The position numbers and the translations under genes are program-made. The notes under the pieces were generated by a model. The model saw only the letters and a list, made by a program, of their open reading frames with translations, ran no database searches and was not told where the DNA came from. Below are positions 7,582-15,315 of a stretch of DNA of 18,949 nt, piece after piece. The DNA is from CAIKMD01 sp035605975 (GTDB taxonomy: Bacteria; Pseudomonadota; Alphaproteobacteria; ATCC43930; CGMCC-115725), in contig DATNGG010000115.1 of NCBI GenBank assembly GCA_035605975.1, positions 1 to 18,949 of the forward strand. Direction: 5' to 3'. The number at the start of each line of letters is the position of its first letter. Positions within the stretch are counted from its first letter, which is position 1.

Positions 7582-8601
7582 ATGATCCGTCGCGCCCCGC
7601 TGCTTTTTCCGCTCGCCCTCGCGGCACTTGGGCTTTTCGCCGAGTCTTCCGCCGCAGACCCGATCCTCTTGAAATACGGCGATCCCGGGCCGCCGACGGC
7701 CGCGATCCACACGCATGTGATCGCGCCCTGGTCGGAGAAGGTGAACAAGGAGGCTGCGGGTCTTCTCAACGTCAAGGTGTATGTCGGCTATTCGCTCGTC
7801 GATATGCGCAACACGCTCGACCGCGTCGCGAATGGCGTCGCCGACCTCGCCTTCTGCATCTTGGGGCCGGTCTCGTCGCAATTCCCGAAGACGCTCGTCG
7901 CCACCCTGCCCTTCGAAGCGCAGAACGCGCACGAGGCCGGACTCGCGCTGCAGCGTCTCTACGACAAGGGAATCATCGCCGACGAATGGACCAAGGTGAA
8001 GCCGATCGCTTTCGGCGATTTCGCCAATCTCACCTATCACACCGTGCCGATGATCAAGACGCTCGACGATTTGAAAGGCCTCAAGATCAGCGTTCAGGGC
8101 CGAATTGAGGGCAAAGCTCTCGAAGCGCTCGGCGGCACGCCGATCACCCTGCCGATCAACGAGGTCTATGAGGCGCTGCAGCGCGGCACCATCCAAGGAT
8201 CGGCGATCGGCTGGCCCGCGGCCGTCGATTTCAAGCTGACGGAGATCGCCAAGCACCATGTGCTCGAATCGCTGGGCGGGGCCTCGGCGGTGATGATCAT
8301 GAACAACAAGACCTATGCGAAGCTTTCGGGCAAGGCGAAGCAGGTGATCGACGAGAATATCGGCACCACCTACACCAATGCCTTCAACAAGGTGATCGAC
8401 GACACGGAGCACAACAACGTCGACCGAGTCGAGCACCAGATGAAGGATCAAACCGTCACCCGGCTGACCGATGCGCAGCGCGCGCTGTGGAAGTCGAAGA
8501 TCGAGCCGGTGATCGCCGATTGGGAGAAGCGCACACCCGACGGCACCAAGGTTTTGGCCGCTTTCCGCAAGGAAATCGCAGCGATCCGCGCCGGCTCGTG
8601 A
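7582..8601 (+). CDS. TRAP transporter substrate-binding protein (DctP family)
   Basis: This periplasmic protein has 339 residues. The start at 7582 has GGGAGGA six bases upstream and begins a clear signal peptide (MIRRAPLL, then a leucine/alanine core, with cleavage likely after SSAA near residue 25). The frame extends upstream to 7510 but that would bury the signal. The DctP pattern is visible: DMRNTLDRVANGVADLAF, a KTLDDLKGLKI strand, and LPINEVYEALQRGTIQGS. The position of the arginine that usually clamps the ligand carboxylate (K-I-R-V in SiaP/DctP) reads K-I-S-V here, with Ser170 and a nearby Arg174, so the ligand or the way it is held may differ. It delivers substrate to the divergent DctQM permease and ends 16 bp from the convergent LigB-like gene. 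Confidence 0.93.
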   Translation: MIRRAPLLFPLALAALGLFAESSAADPILLKYGDPGPPTAAIHTHVIAPWSEKVNKEAAGLLNVKVYVGYSLVDMRNTLDRVANGVADLAFCILGPVSSQFPKTLVATLPFEAQNAHEAGLALQRLYDKGIIADEWTKVKPIAFGDFANLTYHTVPMIKTLDDLKGLKISVQGRIEGKALEALGGTPITLPINEVYEALQRGTIQGSAIGWPAAVDFKLTEIAKHHVLESLGGASAVMIMNNKTYAKLSGKAKQVIDENIGTTYTNAFNKVIDDTEHNNVDRVEHQMKDQTVTRLTDAQRALWKSKIEPVIADWEKRTPDGTKVLAAFRKEIAAIRAGS

Positions 8602-8617
8602 GCGTGCCGGCCGGGCC

Positions 8618-9520
8618 TCAGGCGTCCCAGACCGCGAAGCCCATGGCGCAGCCGACGCCGCTTGGCTGGCGATAGCACGGAACGTAGTCGATCATCCGCG
8701 CCGTGCCATCGAGCGCGCCGGCGGCGATGATCCAGTTGCGGATCTCGGAGGTTCCCTCGACCAGGTCCTCCGCCTTCATGGCGGCGAAATAGGCCCGGTC
8801 GTTACGCGCGAGCGCCGCCATAAAACGCTCGTCATAGGCTTCATCGATCACCGTGTGCGAGAGCCCGCCCGAGGCAAGCACCGCGACCCGCGCGCTGCCG
8901 CCAAGCTTTTCCACAACGGCGCGGATCGCGTCGCCGAGCGCAAGGCAGCGCTTGGCGCTCGGCGCCGGCGGATAATAGGTGTTGATCATGATCGGCACGA
9001 TCGGAAACCGGCCATCGGGCATGAGGAATTTGAGCGCCCGGCCGAAAGCGTGCCCGAGCCCGAATTCTTCGCGCGTCTTCCGCGACCAAGCCGGATCGAA
9101 CCCCTCGTCCATCAGGCCTTCGAGCAAGCCGCGGGCGAGCGCGCCGGGCACGCGGTAGCGCGTCCGCTGGTCGAGCGATTTCTCGCCGAGATAGGTGAAA
9201 TGCAGCGTCGCGTCGACCTCGTCCGCCGCATAAATCGTGAACGGCGGCATGTTGTCGTCGAGAATGTTTTCGTGCTGGTCGTCGCCCAGGAGGATCACCG
9301 CGTCGGGCGCCCAAGCATAAAGCTGCTGCTTGAGCGTTTCGAGCGCCGCCCGGCATCGCGCTTCCTTGGCGAGTTTGGCCGCATCGGTGAGCTCCGCCGC
9401 GATGTCCGGCTTCGGGTGGAACGGACCTTTGGTGCGCGTCGGCAGCTCGCTCCAGCGCAGCGCCGGCATCAAAAGCTGCGGCGCATGCGAGGTCGCAAGG
9501 CCGCCGATGAGTCTCGCCAT
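8618..9520 (-). CDS. Class III extradiol dioxygenase-like protein, LigB family (copy 1)
   Basis: The protein has 300 residues. The start at 9520 gives MARLIGGLATSHAPQ, the standard LigB opening, with GGGAC seven to eight bases upstream and 11 bp after the hydratase stop; a longer frame to 9697 would overlap that gene. By hand alignment to LigB, the active-site residues His12, His157 (GHAFG), His222 (SGGLSH) and Glu259 (GTSEIRNW) are kept, while the second iron ligand of LigB (His61) falls on Gln82, followed by His83. LigB-type enzymes use Fe(II) to open protocatechuate, gallate or methylgallate rings between C4 and C5. No LigA-type small subunit is nearby. It is last in the nine-gene run. It resembles the gene at 11840-12847 in the C-terminal motif DYVPCYR and the GxAM ending, so the two are paralogs of different length. 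Confidence 0.87.
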   Translation of the reverse strand: MARLIGGLATSHAPQLLMPALRWSELPTRTKGPFHPKPDIAAELTDAAKLAKEARCRAALETLKQQLYAWAPDAVILLGDDQHENILDDNMPPFTIYAADEVDATLHFTYLGEKSLDQRTRYRVPGALARGLLEGLMDEGFDPAWSRKTREEFGLGHAFGRALKFLMPDGRFPIVPIMINTYYPPAPSAKRCLALGDAIRAVVEKLGGSARVAVLASGGLSHTVIDEAYDERFMAALARNDRAYFAAMKAEDLVEGTSEIRNWIIAAGALDGTARMIDYVPCYRQPSGVGCAMGFAVWDA

Positions 9521-9531
9521 CGAGGGTCCCG

Positions 9532-10557
9532 TCAGAAGCGCGGCTTCGGATTGATCTTGAAGAGCTTCTTCGCGTTGTCCTCGAGGATCAGCTTCTTGTC
9601 GGCCTCGGCGAGCCATTCGAAGCTTTTGATATCGGGCGCGATATCGTCGAGATAGCGGCCGGTCTGCGGATTGGTGGCCGAGCCCGTGCCGGGACACTCG
9701 GTCGCAAAGAGGCAGCGATCGGCACCGACCGTCTTGATCAGGAGTTCCAGAGCAAGCGGCGTATAGAGTGTCGTATCGAACCAGAGATTGCGCAGCTTGT
9801 CGGCAAAGCGCCGGCCGCCGCGCGCCGCCGCGCGCAGCGACGGCGCATCGAACCGGCCGAGCTGATACGGCACGGCGCCGCCGCCATGCGGGATGATGAA
9901 CTTCAGCTTCGGGAAATCGTCGAACACCTTTGAGTTGACGAGGTTGATCGTCGCGATCGTCTCTTCGTTGATGAAATGCGTCGAATAGCTCGTCCGCTCC
10001 GATTTGGAGCCGACGCCGTGCAGCATCGCCGGCACGTCGAGCTCGCAGAGCTTTTCATAGAGCGGGTACCAATAGCGGTCACCGAGGCCCGGCGCCTCGG
10101 CGCCGGAGTTCTCGTAAGGATCAGAATTGACGAGGCAGCCGACAAAGCCCAGTTCCTTGACGCAGCGCTCGAGCTCGGGCAGCGCGACGGTGATGGGCTG
10201 ACCCGCGACTTGCGGCAACATGCACACGCCGGCGAAGCGATCGGGATAGAGCTGCACCGCGCGGTGAATGATGGCGTGGCACTCCTCATGGAACCACAGC
10301 ACGATCCGGCCGGGCTTCTCGCTGTGCATCATCTGGAAGGGGCGCGGCGAGATCAGCTGGAAGTCGGTCTTGTGCTTGTCGAGCAGGTCGATATGCCCGT
10401 CGCCGAAGGTCTCCTTGGCATGATAGGAAGCGCGGATCTGATCGTCGCTCACATGAACGGCGCCCCTGCCATGGGCGCCGCGTCCCGCGAGCTGCACCGC
10501 CTTATAGGCCCAGAGCTCGGCCGGCGCGCTCATATGGCCATGGACATCGATGATCAT
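9532..10557 (-). CDS. ligJ: 4-oxalomesaconate hydratase-like amidohydrolase (LigJ type)
   Basis: This cytoplasmic protein of 341 residues is in the amidohydrolase_2 family. It shares long conserved runs with LigJ: RFAGVCMLPQ, ELERCVKELGF, DRYWYPLYEKL, DVPAMLH and FIIPHGGGAVPY. Zinc-binding candidates are His6 and His8 (HGH), His180 and Glu287; catalytic His224 lies in PHGGG. Glu rather than Asp at the last metal position is the LigJ hallmark and speaks for a hydratase rather than a decarboxylase. The reaction would add water to 4-oxalomesaconate to give 4-carboxy-4-hydroxy-2-oxoadipate, the step after 4,5-cleavage of protocatechuate or cleavage of gallate. The start at 10557 is set by AGGAG six bases upstream. 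It lies between the Liv-type binding protein and LigB copy 1. A related amidohydrolase with another substrate is the alternative. Confidence 0.85.
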   Translation of the reverse strand: MIIDVHGHMSAPAELWAYKAVQLAGRGAHGRGAVHVSDDQIRASYHAKETFGDGHIDLLDKHKTDFQLISPRPFQMMHSEKPGRIVLWFHEECHAIIHRAVQLYPDRFAGVCMLPQVAGQPITVALPELERCVKELGFVGCLVNSDPYENSGAEAPGLGDRYWYPLYEKLCELDVPAMLHGVGSKSERTSYSTHFINEETIATINLVNSKVFDDFPKLKFIIPHGGGAVPYQLGRFDAPSLRAAARGGRRFADKLRNLWFDTTLYTPLALELLIKTVGADRCLFATECPGTGSATNPQTGRYLDDIAPDIKSFEWLAEADKKLILEDNAKKLFKINPKPRF

Positions 10558-10586
10558 GCGGCGCTCCTCTCCCTAGCGTTTTGTGT

Positions 10587-10602
10587 CCCGCACGGGTGCG
10601 GG
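10587..10602. other. Intercistronic stem-loop between binding-protein and hydratase genes
   Basis: CCCGCAC-GG-GTGCGGG is a perfect 7-bp inverted repeat (realistically a 6-bp stem with a 4-base loop) in the 71-bp gap between the hydratase start and the binding-protein stop. On the transcribed strand it is followed by ACACAAAA, not a U-run, so it is not a standard intrinsic terminator; it may protect or separate mRNA segments. Confidence 0.5.
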
Positions 10603-10628
10603 TTAGCGAAGCAACGGTACCAAGCCGC

Positions 10629-11831
10629 TCACTCGGAGATCGGCTTGCCGACCGGCTCCCAGCGCGTGCCGTTGTAGCGTTTCACCTGTGCGATCTTCAG
10701 CGGAAAGAGATCGTTCGGCGTTGTATTGAGCGAAATGCCCGGCAGGTAGAGCGGGAACGTCCAGCCGTCGATGTTCGACGCGATCTTCATGATGTTGGCG
10801 CGGGTCAGGTTGTCGCCAGCGCGCTTCAGCACTTCGACCATCGCCTGCGCCGCGAGATAGCCGCCATAGGTCGTCGCATCGCTCTGGCGATCCTGCTCGG
10901 GGATGTATTTCTGCAGGAAGGCGAGATACTCCTTGACGCCGGGATCATTGGCCCAGATGGGATCCGTCGTGTCCTTGGCGTCCTCGGTCGACAAGACCCC
11001 CTTCAGCTTCTCGTCTCCCACCGCGCCAAGGACGCTTTTGGCGCTCGACACATAGGGAACGAAGATCATCGCGTCGGGACCGGCCTGATCGCGCGCGACG
11101 GAGATCGCCTGAGCGGCGGCACGGCTCTGGGCGAAGAGCACGAAGGTATCGGCGCCCGCGCCCTTCAGCGTCGTAATCTGGGAGGTGACGGTCGGATCGG
11201 TGACGGCGTAGCTTGCCTTTCCCACGACCATCGTCTTTGCCTTGTCGCCGAGCGCCGCGAGGAACGGACCCATATGGTCGTTCCCAAAATCGTCGTCCTG
11301 ATAAAGGATTCCGATCTTGGCGTTTGGCCGTGTCGCAAGGATGTATTTCGCCCAGATGATCCCCTCGAAGCCGTAGCTCGAGCCGGTCGCGATCGTGTAG
11401 GGAAATTTCTTCGGATTGATGAGGCTGTTCGAACCGGTGAGCACGAAGAGCTGCGGGATTTTGCGGCTGTTGAGATAGGGCTGCACCGCAATCTGCGTCG
11501 GCGTGCCTTCCGAGCCGAACATCGCCAGGACTCGATCCTGCTCGACGAGGCGGCGGGTGAGCTCGACGGTCTTTGGCGGCGAGTAGCCATCGTCGAGGCT
11601 GATGAACTCGATCTTGCGGCCGTTGACCCCGCCCTTGTCGTTGATCATGTTGAAATAGCCGATCATCTGCCGCACCTGCGGCACCGTCACCGAAACCGGC
11701 CCCGAATAGGGAAAGGTATTGCCGAGCTTGATCGTCGTGTCCGTCGCCCCTGGATCGTATTTCCCAGCGGCCTGGGCGGGCGCCGACGCAAGGACAAGCG
11801 CGAGCGCGGCGGCGTAAAAAATCCCCCTCAT
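10629..11831 (-). CDS. Branched-chain amino acid/aromatic ABC transporter substrate-binding protein (LivK type)
   Basis: This periplasmic binding protein has 400 residues. The start at 11831 begins a clear signal peptide (MRGIFYAAALALVLASAPAQA, cleavage near residue 21-22) with AGGTG five bases upstream; the frame continues to 11963 only by overlapping the previous gene. Type I periplasmic-binding features follow: IKLGNTFPYSGP, IGYFNMINDKGGVNGRKIE, then FGSEGTPTQIAVQPYLN and a C-terminal TYGGYLAAQAMVEVLKRAG. Proteins of this type are often the receptor of LivFGHM-like systems that import aromatic acids. It sits eight bp after LigB copy 2 and belongs to the same run as livG-livF-livH-livM, which otherwise would lack a binding protein, so it almost certainly serves them. 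Confidence 0.93.
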   Translation of the reverse strand: MRGIFYAAALALVLASAPAQAAGKYDPGATDTTIKLGNTFPYSGPVSVTVPQVRQMIGYFNMINDKGGVNGRKIEFISLDDGYSPPKTVELTRRLVEQDRVLAMFGSEGTPTQIAVQPYLNSRKIPQLFVLTGSNSLINPKKFPYTIATGSSYGFEGIIWAKYILATRPNAKIGILYQDDDFGNDHMGPFLAALGDKAKTMVVGKASYAVTDPTVTSQITTLKGAGADTFVLFAQSRAAAQAISVARDQAGPDAMIFVPYVSSAKSVLGAVGDEKLKGVLSTEDAKDTTDPIWANDPGVKEYLAFLQKYIPEQDRQSDATTYGGYLAAQAMVEVLKRAGDNLTRANIMKIASNIDGWTFPLYLPGISLNTTPNDLFPLKIAQVKRYNGTRWEPVGKPISE

Positions 11832-11839
11832 TTCATCAC

Positions 11840-12847
11840 CTATTGCCAAGACATGAACGCCATCGCATTTCCGGTTCCGGCTTCGGAGCGATAGCAGGGA
11901 ACGTAATCGATCAAGGTCGGCGCGAGGGTCGTCTGCGCCATCGCGCCGGCAAGGCCGAGCCAATTTTTGACCTCGGAGGTGCCCTCCTGCAAAATCGCAT
12001 GCGGCAGCGCGCCGAGCGTCGCCATGTCATTAGCCTTGATCGCGGCGAGCACCTGCCGGTCGAAGCTTTCGTTGACGGCGAAATGGCTGAGCCCGCCCGA
12101 GCCGAACACCGCAACGCGAAGATCGGTATCCCAAGCGGCGATCGCCTTCGCGACCGTCTCGCCGAAGCGCAGGCAGCGCTTCGCCGAAGGCTGGTTGGGC
12201 GGATAAAAAGTGTTGGTGAAGAGCGGCACGTTGGGAACGACCTTGCCCTTCATGATGCGTTCGTAGATGAAGCCGAAAGCATGCGGGATGTCGGCTGAGC
12301 CGCGCGGGCCGGCCGGCAGCTTGGTCGAGACGGCGACGTCGAACTCCTCCGCCATCAAGGCGTCGATGAGACGCCGCGCGAGTTCCGGGAGCCCCGGATA
12401 GACGACGCGCTGCTTGGGCTTGTGACCGTCGACCGCGACCGCGACGCCGGGGTCCATCTTCGCCTTTTGCTCGGCCGAAGCCGGCCCGTTCTCGATGGTC
12501 TCTCCGGCATAGACGAAGAAGGCCGGCAACAACGCGTTGCCGAAAATCTCCATCTGATCGTTGCCGAAAATGACCGCCACATCGGGCTTCGCCGCCGCCC
12601 AGATTTGCGCAAGGCGCGCAATCGCCCCCTGGCAGGCATCGTAGCGCCGCCGCCGTTCCTCCGGCGTTATCTGCACCGCGAGATTCTCGCCGCTGCGGGC
12701 GGCGCAGAGCTCGTCATAGGAATAGAGACGGCCTTGATAGGGATGCATCTGCGCGCGATCCCATTGGGCGCGCAAATGCCACATATCGGGCGGCGTCGAC
12801 AGCAGCGGCCCGTGCGAAGTGCCGATTCCGAGGACGAGCTGGGCCAT
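11840..12847 (-). CDS. Class III extradiol dioxygenase-like protein, LigB family (copy 2)
   Basis: The protein has 335 residues and begins MAQLVLGIGTSHGP, with AGGAG six bases before the ATG. Residues aligning with the LigB site are His12, His189 (PHAFGF), His255 (SGGLSH) and Glu292 (EGTSEVKNW); the place of LigB His61 reads GNDQMEIF, so Gln98-Met99, with no histidine at all in that motif. The protein is longer than copy 1 through an insert of about 35 residues (roughly 20-70), including WHLRAQWDR and YSYDELCAAR. The N-terminal insert resembles that of methylgallate/gallate-type single-chain enzymes more than plain LigB, but I cannot assign the substrate. It lies between the Rieske oxygenase and the Liv binding protein in the run, so it probably acts on the product of the oxygenase. 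Confidence 0.87.
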   Translation of the reverse strand: MAQLVLGIGTSHGPLLSTPPDMWHLRAQWDRAQMHPYQGRLYSYDELCAARSGENLAVQITPEERRRRYDACQGAIARLAQIWAAAKPDVAVIFGNDQMEIFGNALLPAFFVYAGETIENGPASAEQKAKMDPGVAVAVDGHKPKQRVVYPGLPELARRLIDALMAEEFDVAVSTKLPAGPRGSADIPHAFGFIYERIMKGKVVPNVPLFTNTFYPPNQPSAKRCLRFGETVAKAIAAWDTDLRVAVFGSGGLSHFAVNESFDRQVLAAIKANDMATLGALPHAILQEGTSEVKNWLGLAGAMAQTTLAPTLIDYVPCYRSEAGTGNAMAFMSWQ

Positions 12848-12864
12848 CGGCGTCTCCTAAGGGT

Positions 12865-14142
12865 TCATTCCGCAGCGACGGTCGCGTTATCGCCGCTGAG
12901 GGTCGCCATCTGCTGGCGATAGACGTCGGGCCAGGGCCGGCTCTTGGGCGCGACGAAATACCCGGCGCCGACGCGGCCATAAGCCTCCGGCGTCGCGGCG
13001 CCCGGCGGTGCCGCGTTCTCTTCGGCGAGCGCCTTGGCGGCCAGCAGAAGGCGGCGGCGGGTGATGGCGATCATGCGGTCGCTCGCGGCGAGATTCTCGA
13101 ACGCATGGTCGGTGATCTCGCCCATGCTTTCGGTGACGGCCTGATCCTGGACATGGATGCAGTCGATCCCGGTGAAGCTCGTCTTGCGCTGCAGCTCGCG
13201 ATCGATGAGGTAGTCGTTCTCCGCGTTCTGGACGCTGCGGAAGCGGCCGAGCCAGTCGGTGGTGTTGGGCAGGAGCGGGATCGTCTGGCGCGACGAGCCG
13301 GCGCCCTCCTTGGGCCCGATCATGACGAACATCGTATGCGTATCGTCGAGCGGCACCCAGGCGCGGGCGATGCGATAATGCTCGAACGGGATGAAGGGCG
13401 CCAGGGTCCAGCACGGGAAGAGGAAATGCGCGATGCGCCAATAGGTCTGGTTGTTGTCGGCCGGACGATAGGCGCCGTAGATCGTGCCGAGTTCGGTGGT
13501 CTCGGCCATGTATTCGGGATCGCGATGAATAGCGCCGAAGCGGTTCGGATCGGTCGGCGCGAAATCGCTGCTGCCGAGCGAGCCGAAATGCAGGAAATTG
13601 AGGTGCGAGGTGTCGATATCGCCCTCCATCGCCTGCAGCCAATTGCAGCGCCGCACCATGAAGAAAATATCGGCCTTGTCCTCGGGAATATGCGTCGCCG
13701 CGATCTCCGGCAGGGCCGGCGTTTCGGCCGCGTTGCCCATATAGACATAGACGATGCCGTTGCGCTCGGCGGCGCGATAGGCCTTGGCCCTGATCCGGTC
13801 CTTGAATTGCTGACGCTCGGGCAGATTGGCCTGATCGATGCAGTTGCCGTCGACGTCGTATTTCCAGCCGTGATAGACGCAGCGTATGCCGCCCTCCTCG
13901 TTGCGGCCGAGGAAGAGCGAAGCGCAGCGATGGGGGCAGCGATGATCCATTACGCCGACTCGGCCGGCGCTGTCGCGGAAGGCGATGAGCTTCTCGCCGA
14001 GCAGGAGGAAGCGTACGGGATCGCCATCGGCCACGAGCTCCGAGGATTTGAGCGCCGGCAGCCAGTAATGGCGCATGAGATTGCCCATCGGCGTGCCCGG
14101 ACCGACACGCGTCAAAATCTCGGAGTCCTGCAGAGACGTCAT
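12865..14142 (-). CDS. Rieske non-heme iron oxygenase, alpha subunit (phthalate 4,5-dioxygenase-like)
   Basis: The protein has 425 residues and starts with GGGGAG six bases upstream. The N-terminal Rieske domain has CPH (Cys69, His71) and CVYH (Cys88, His91), the C-x-H-x16-C-x2-H 2Fe-2S site. The catalytic domain has EGDIDTSHLNFLH, giving mononuclear iron ligands His180 and His185 with an upstream Asp175/177 to couple to the Rieske centre; the third ligand should be an Asp near residue 350 in the HVQDQAV region. The opening MGNLMRHYWLPAL, and VRFLLLGEKLIAFRDSAGRVG, fit the phthalate 4,5-dioxygenase/vanillate demethylase group of homo-oligomeric oxygenases. Such enzymes hydroxylate or O-demethylate aromatic acids and need a separate reductase, which is not in this window. 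It lies downstream of livM after a 162-bp gap. Confidence 0.93.
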   Translation of the reverse strand: MTSLQDSEILTRVGPGTPMGNLMRHYWLPALKSSELVADGDPVRFLLLGEKLIAFRDSAGRVGVMDHRCPHRCASLFLGRNEEGGIRCVYHGWKYDVDGNCIDQANLPERQQFKDRIRAKAYRAAERNGIVYVYMGNAAETPALPEIAATHIPEDKADIFFMVRRCNWLQAMEGDIDTSHLNFLHFGSLGSSDFAPTDPNRFGAIHRDPEYMAETTELGTIYGAYRPADNNQTYWRIAHFLFPCWTLAPFIPFEHYRIARAWVPLDDTHTMFVMIGPKEGAGSSRQTIPLLPNTTDWLGRFRSVQNAENDYLIDRELQRKTSFTGIDCIHVQDQAVTESMGEITDHAFENLAASDRMIAITRRRLLLAAKALAEENAAPPGAATPEAYGRVGAGYFVAPKSRPWPDVYRQQMATLSGDNATVAAE

Positions 14143-14158
14143 CGCGCACTCCCCAGTT

Positions 14159-14190
14159 GAAGCGATGCGCGCCGCGGGGCACGCCGCTTC
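14159..14190 (-). other. Possible leader stem-loop upstream of the Rieske gene
   Basis: GAAGCG (14159-14164) and CGCTTC (14185-14190) form an inverted repeat, extendable by two bases with one bulge, just before the ribosome site of the Rieske gene. It does not cover that site. The rest of the 162-bp gap between livM and the Rieske gene shows no gene and no clear terminator. Confidence 0.3.
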
Positions 14191-14304
14191 GAATTTCTCG
14201 CCTCGCGCGGCTACCGGAAGCCAGTGCCGCAGCGTGGCAGTCTATCACACGTTTTGCGGACGCCGGAATAGACCAGATCGCGCGTTAAGCCTCGGGAATC
14301 GTGG

Positions 14305-15315
14305 TTATCGCGGCGGGTTGGCGCATGCCGGTAGGCTTTCCGGCTTGGGCCCTGCCCGGTCCTGGCGGTGGACGATGCGGCGCGCGAGCGAGCGCAACAG
14401 ACCCGCGACGCCCTCGGGCAGCAGATACATCAGCGCGATGAGGGCGATGCCGTAAACCGCCAGCGGCGCGGCTTGCGAGATCGAGCTGGCGACGTTCGGC
14501 ACGAATTCGATGAAGATGGCGCCGAACACGGCGCCGGAAATCGAGCTGATGCCGCCGACAATGATGCCCACCAGAAAGCTGAGGCTCAAAAAGATCGGAA
14601 AGCTGTCGGGCGCAACGAATTGCGTGATGATCGCGGCGAGCGACCCGGCGATGCCGGTATACATCGCGCTGACGCCGAAAGTGGTCGTTTTGTAGAGCGC
14701 CGTGTCGATGCCCATCGCGGCGGCGGCGAGCGGGTGGTCGCGGATGGCGACAATGGCGCGGCCGGTGCGGGCGCGCAGCAGGTTGGTGCCGGCGAGAAAG
14801 AGCGGCACCGCGATCGCGAGACAGAAGAAATAGAGCCATTGATCGGCATCGAGCGGCAGGAAAGCCGGAGGATCGGGCTTGGCGAAGGTGATGCCCTGAA
14901 CCCCGCCGGTCCAGGGAGCGAGGGGGTGGTAGTTGAGCAGCTGCGGCGTCGCCACGGCGAGGGCGAAAGTCGGCAAAGCGAGATAAAGTCCTTCAAGGCG
15001 CAGCGCCGGAAGCCCAAACAGGAAGCCGGCAACCAGGCAGATTGCGCCGCTGGCCGGGATCGTCGCCCAATAGGGGAGATCCGCCTGCTGGATGAGGATC
15101 GCCGTCGTGTAGGCGCCGATCGCGAAGAACGCGCCATGGCCGAGCGAGATCTGCCCATTATAGCCCATGAGCAGGTTGAGCCCGAGCAGCGCGATCGAAT
15201 AGACCACCACCATGGTGATTTGAAACACGTGGTAGTCGCTCAAGACGAAGGGCGCGCCCAGCAGCAGCACCGCCGCGGCGCCGAGGCTCCAGAGGCGCAG
15301 CGACGTCCGGCTCAT
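14305..15315 (-). CDS. livM: ABC transporter permease, LivM type
   Basis: This inner-membrane protein has 336 residues and about nine to ten hydrophobic helices. The conserved LivM block LLMGYNGQISLGHGAFFAIGAY is followed by LEGLYLALPTFALA, and the family EAA-like loop RAIVAIRDHPLAAAAMGID lies in the C-terminal half. The ATG at 15315 overlaps the livH stop by four bases (ATGA), so translation is probably coupled. With LivH it forms the channel for the compound bound by the 10629-11831 protein. The tail after the last helix is basic (SLARRIVHRQDR). Confidence 0.94.
   Translation of the reverse strand: MSRTSLRLWSLGAAAVLLLGAPFVLSDYHVFQITMVVVYSIALLGLNLLMGYNGQISLGHGAFFAIGAYTTAILIQQADLPYWATIPASGAICLVAGFLFGLPALRLEGLYLALPTFALAVATPQLLNYHPLAPWTGGVQGITFAKPDPPAFLPLDADQWLYFFCLAIAVPLFLAGTNLLRARTGRAIVAIRDHPLAAAAMGIDTALYKTTTFGVSAMYTGIAGSLAAIITQFVAPDSFPIFLSLSFLVGIIVGGISSISGAVFGAIFIEFVPNVASSISQAAPLAVYGIALIALMYLLPEGVAGLLRSLARRIVHRQDRAGPKPESLPACANPPR

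Noticed and set aside
10581..11894. Open frame of 437 codons on + opposite the Liv binding protein
   Set aside because: It is a shadow of the signal-peptide-bearing binding protein on the other strand, with no ribosome site or family motif.
13105..14160. Open frame of 351 codons on + opposite the Rieske oxygenase
   Set aside because: The Rieske and mononuclear iron motifs on - are unmistakable; the + frame has none.
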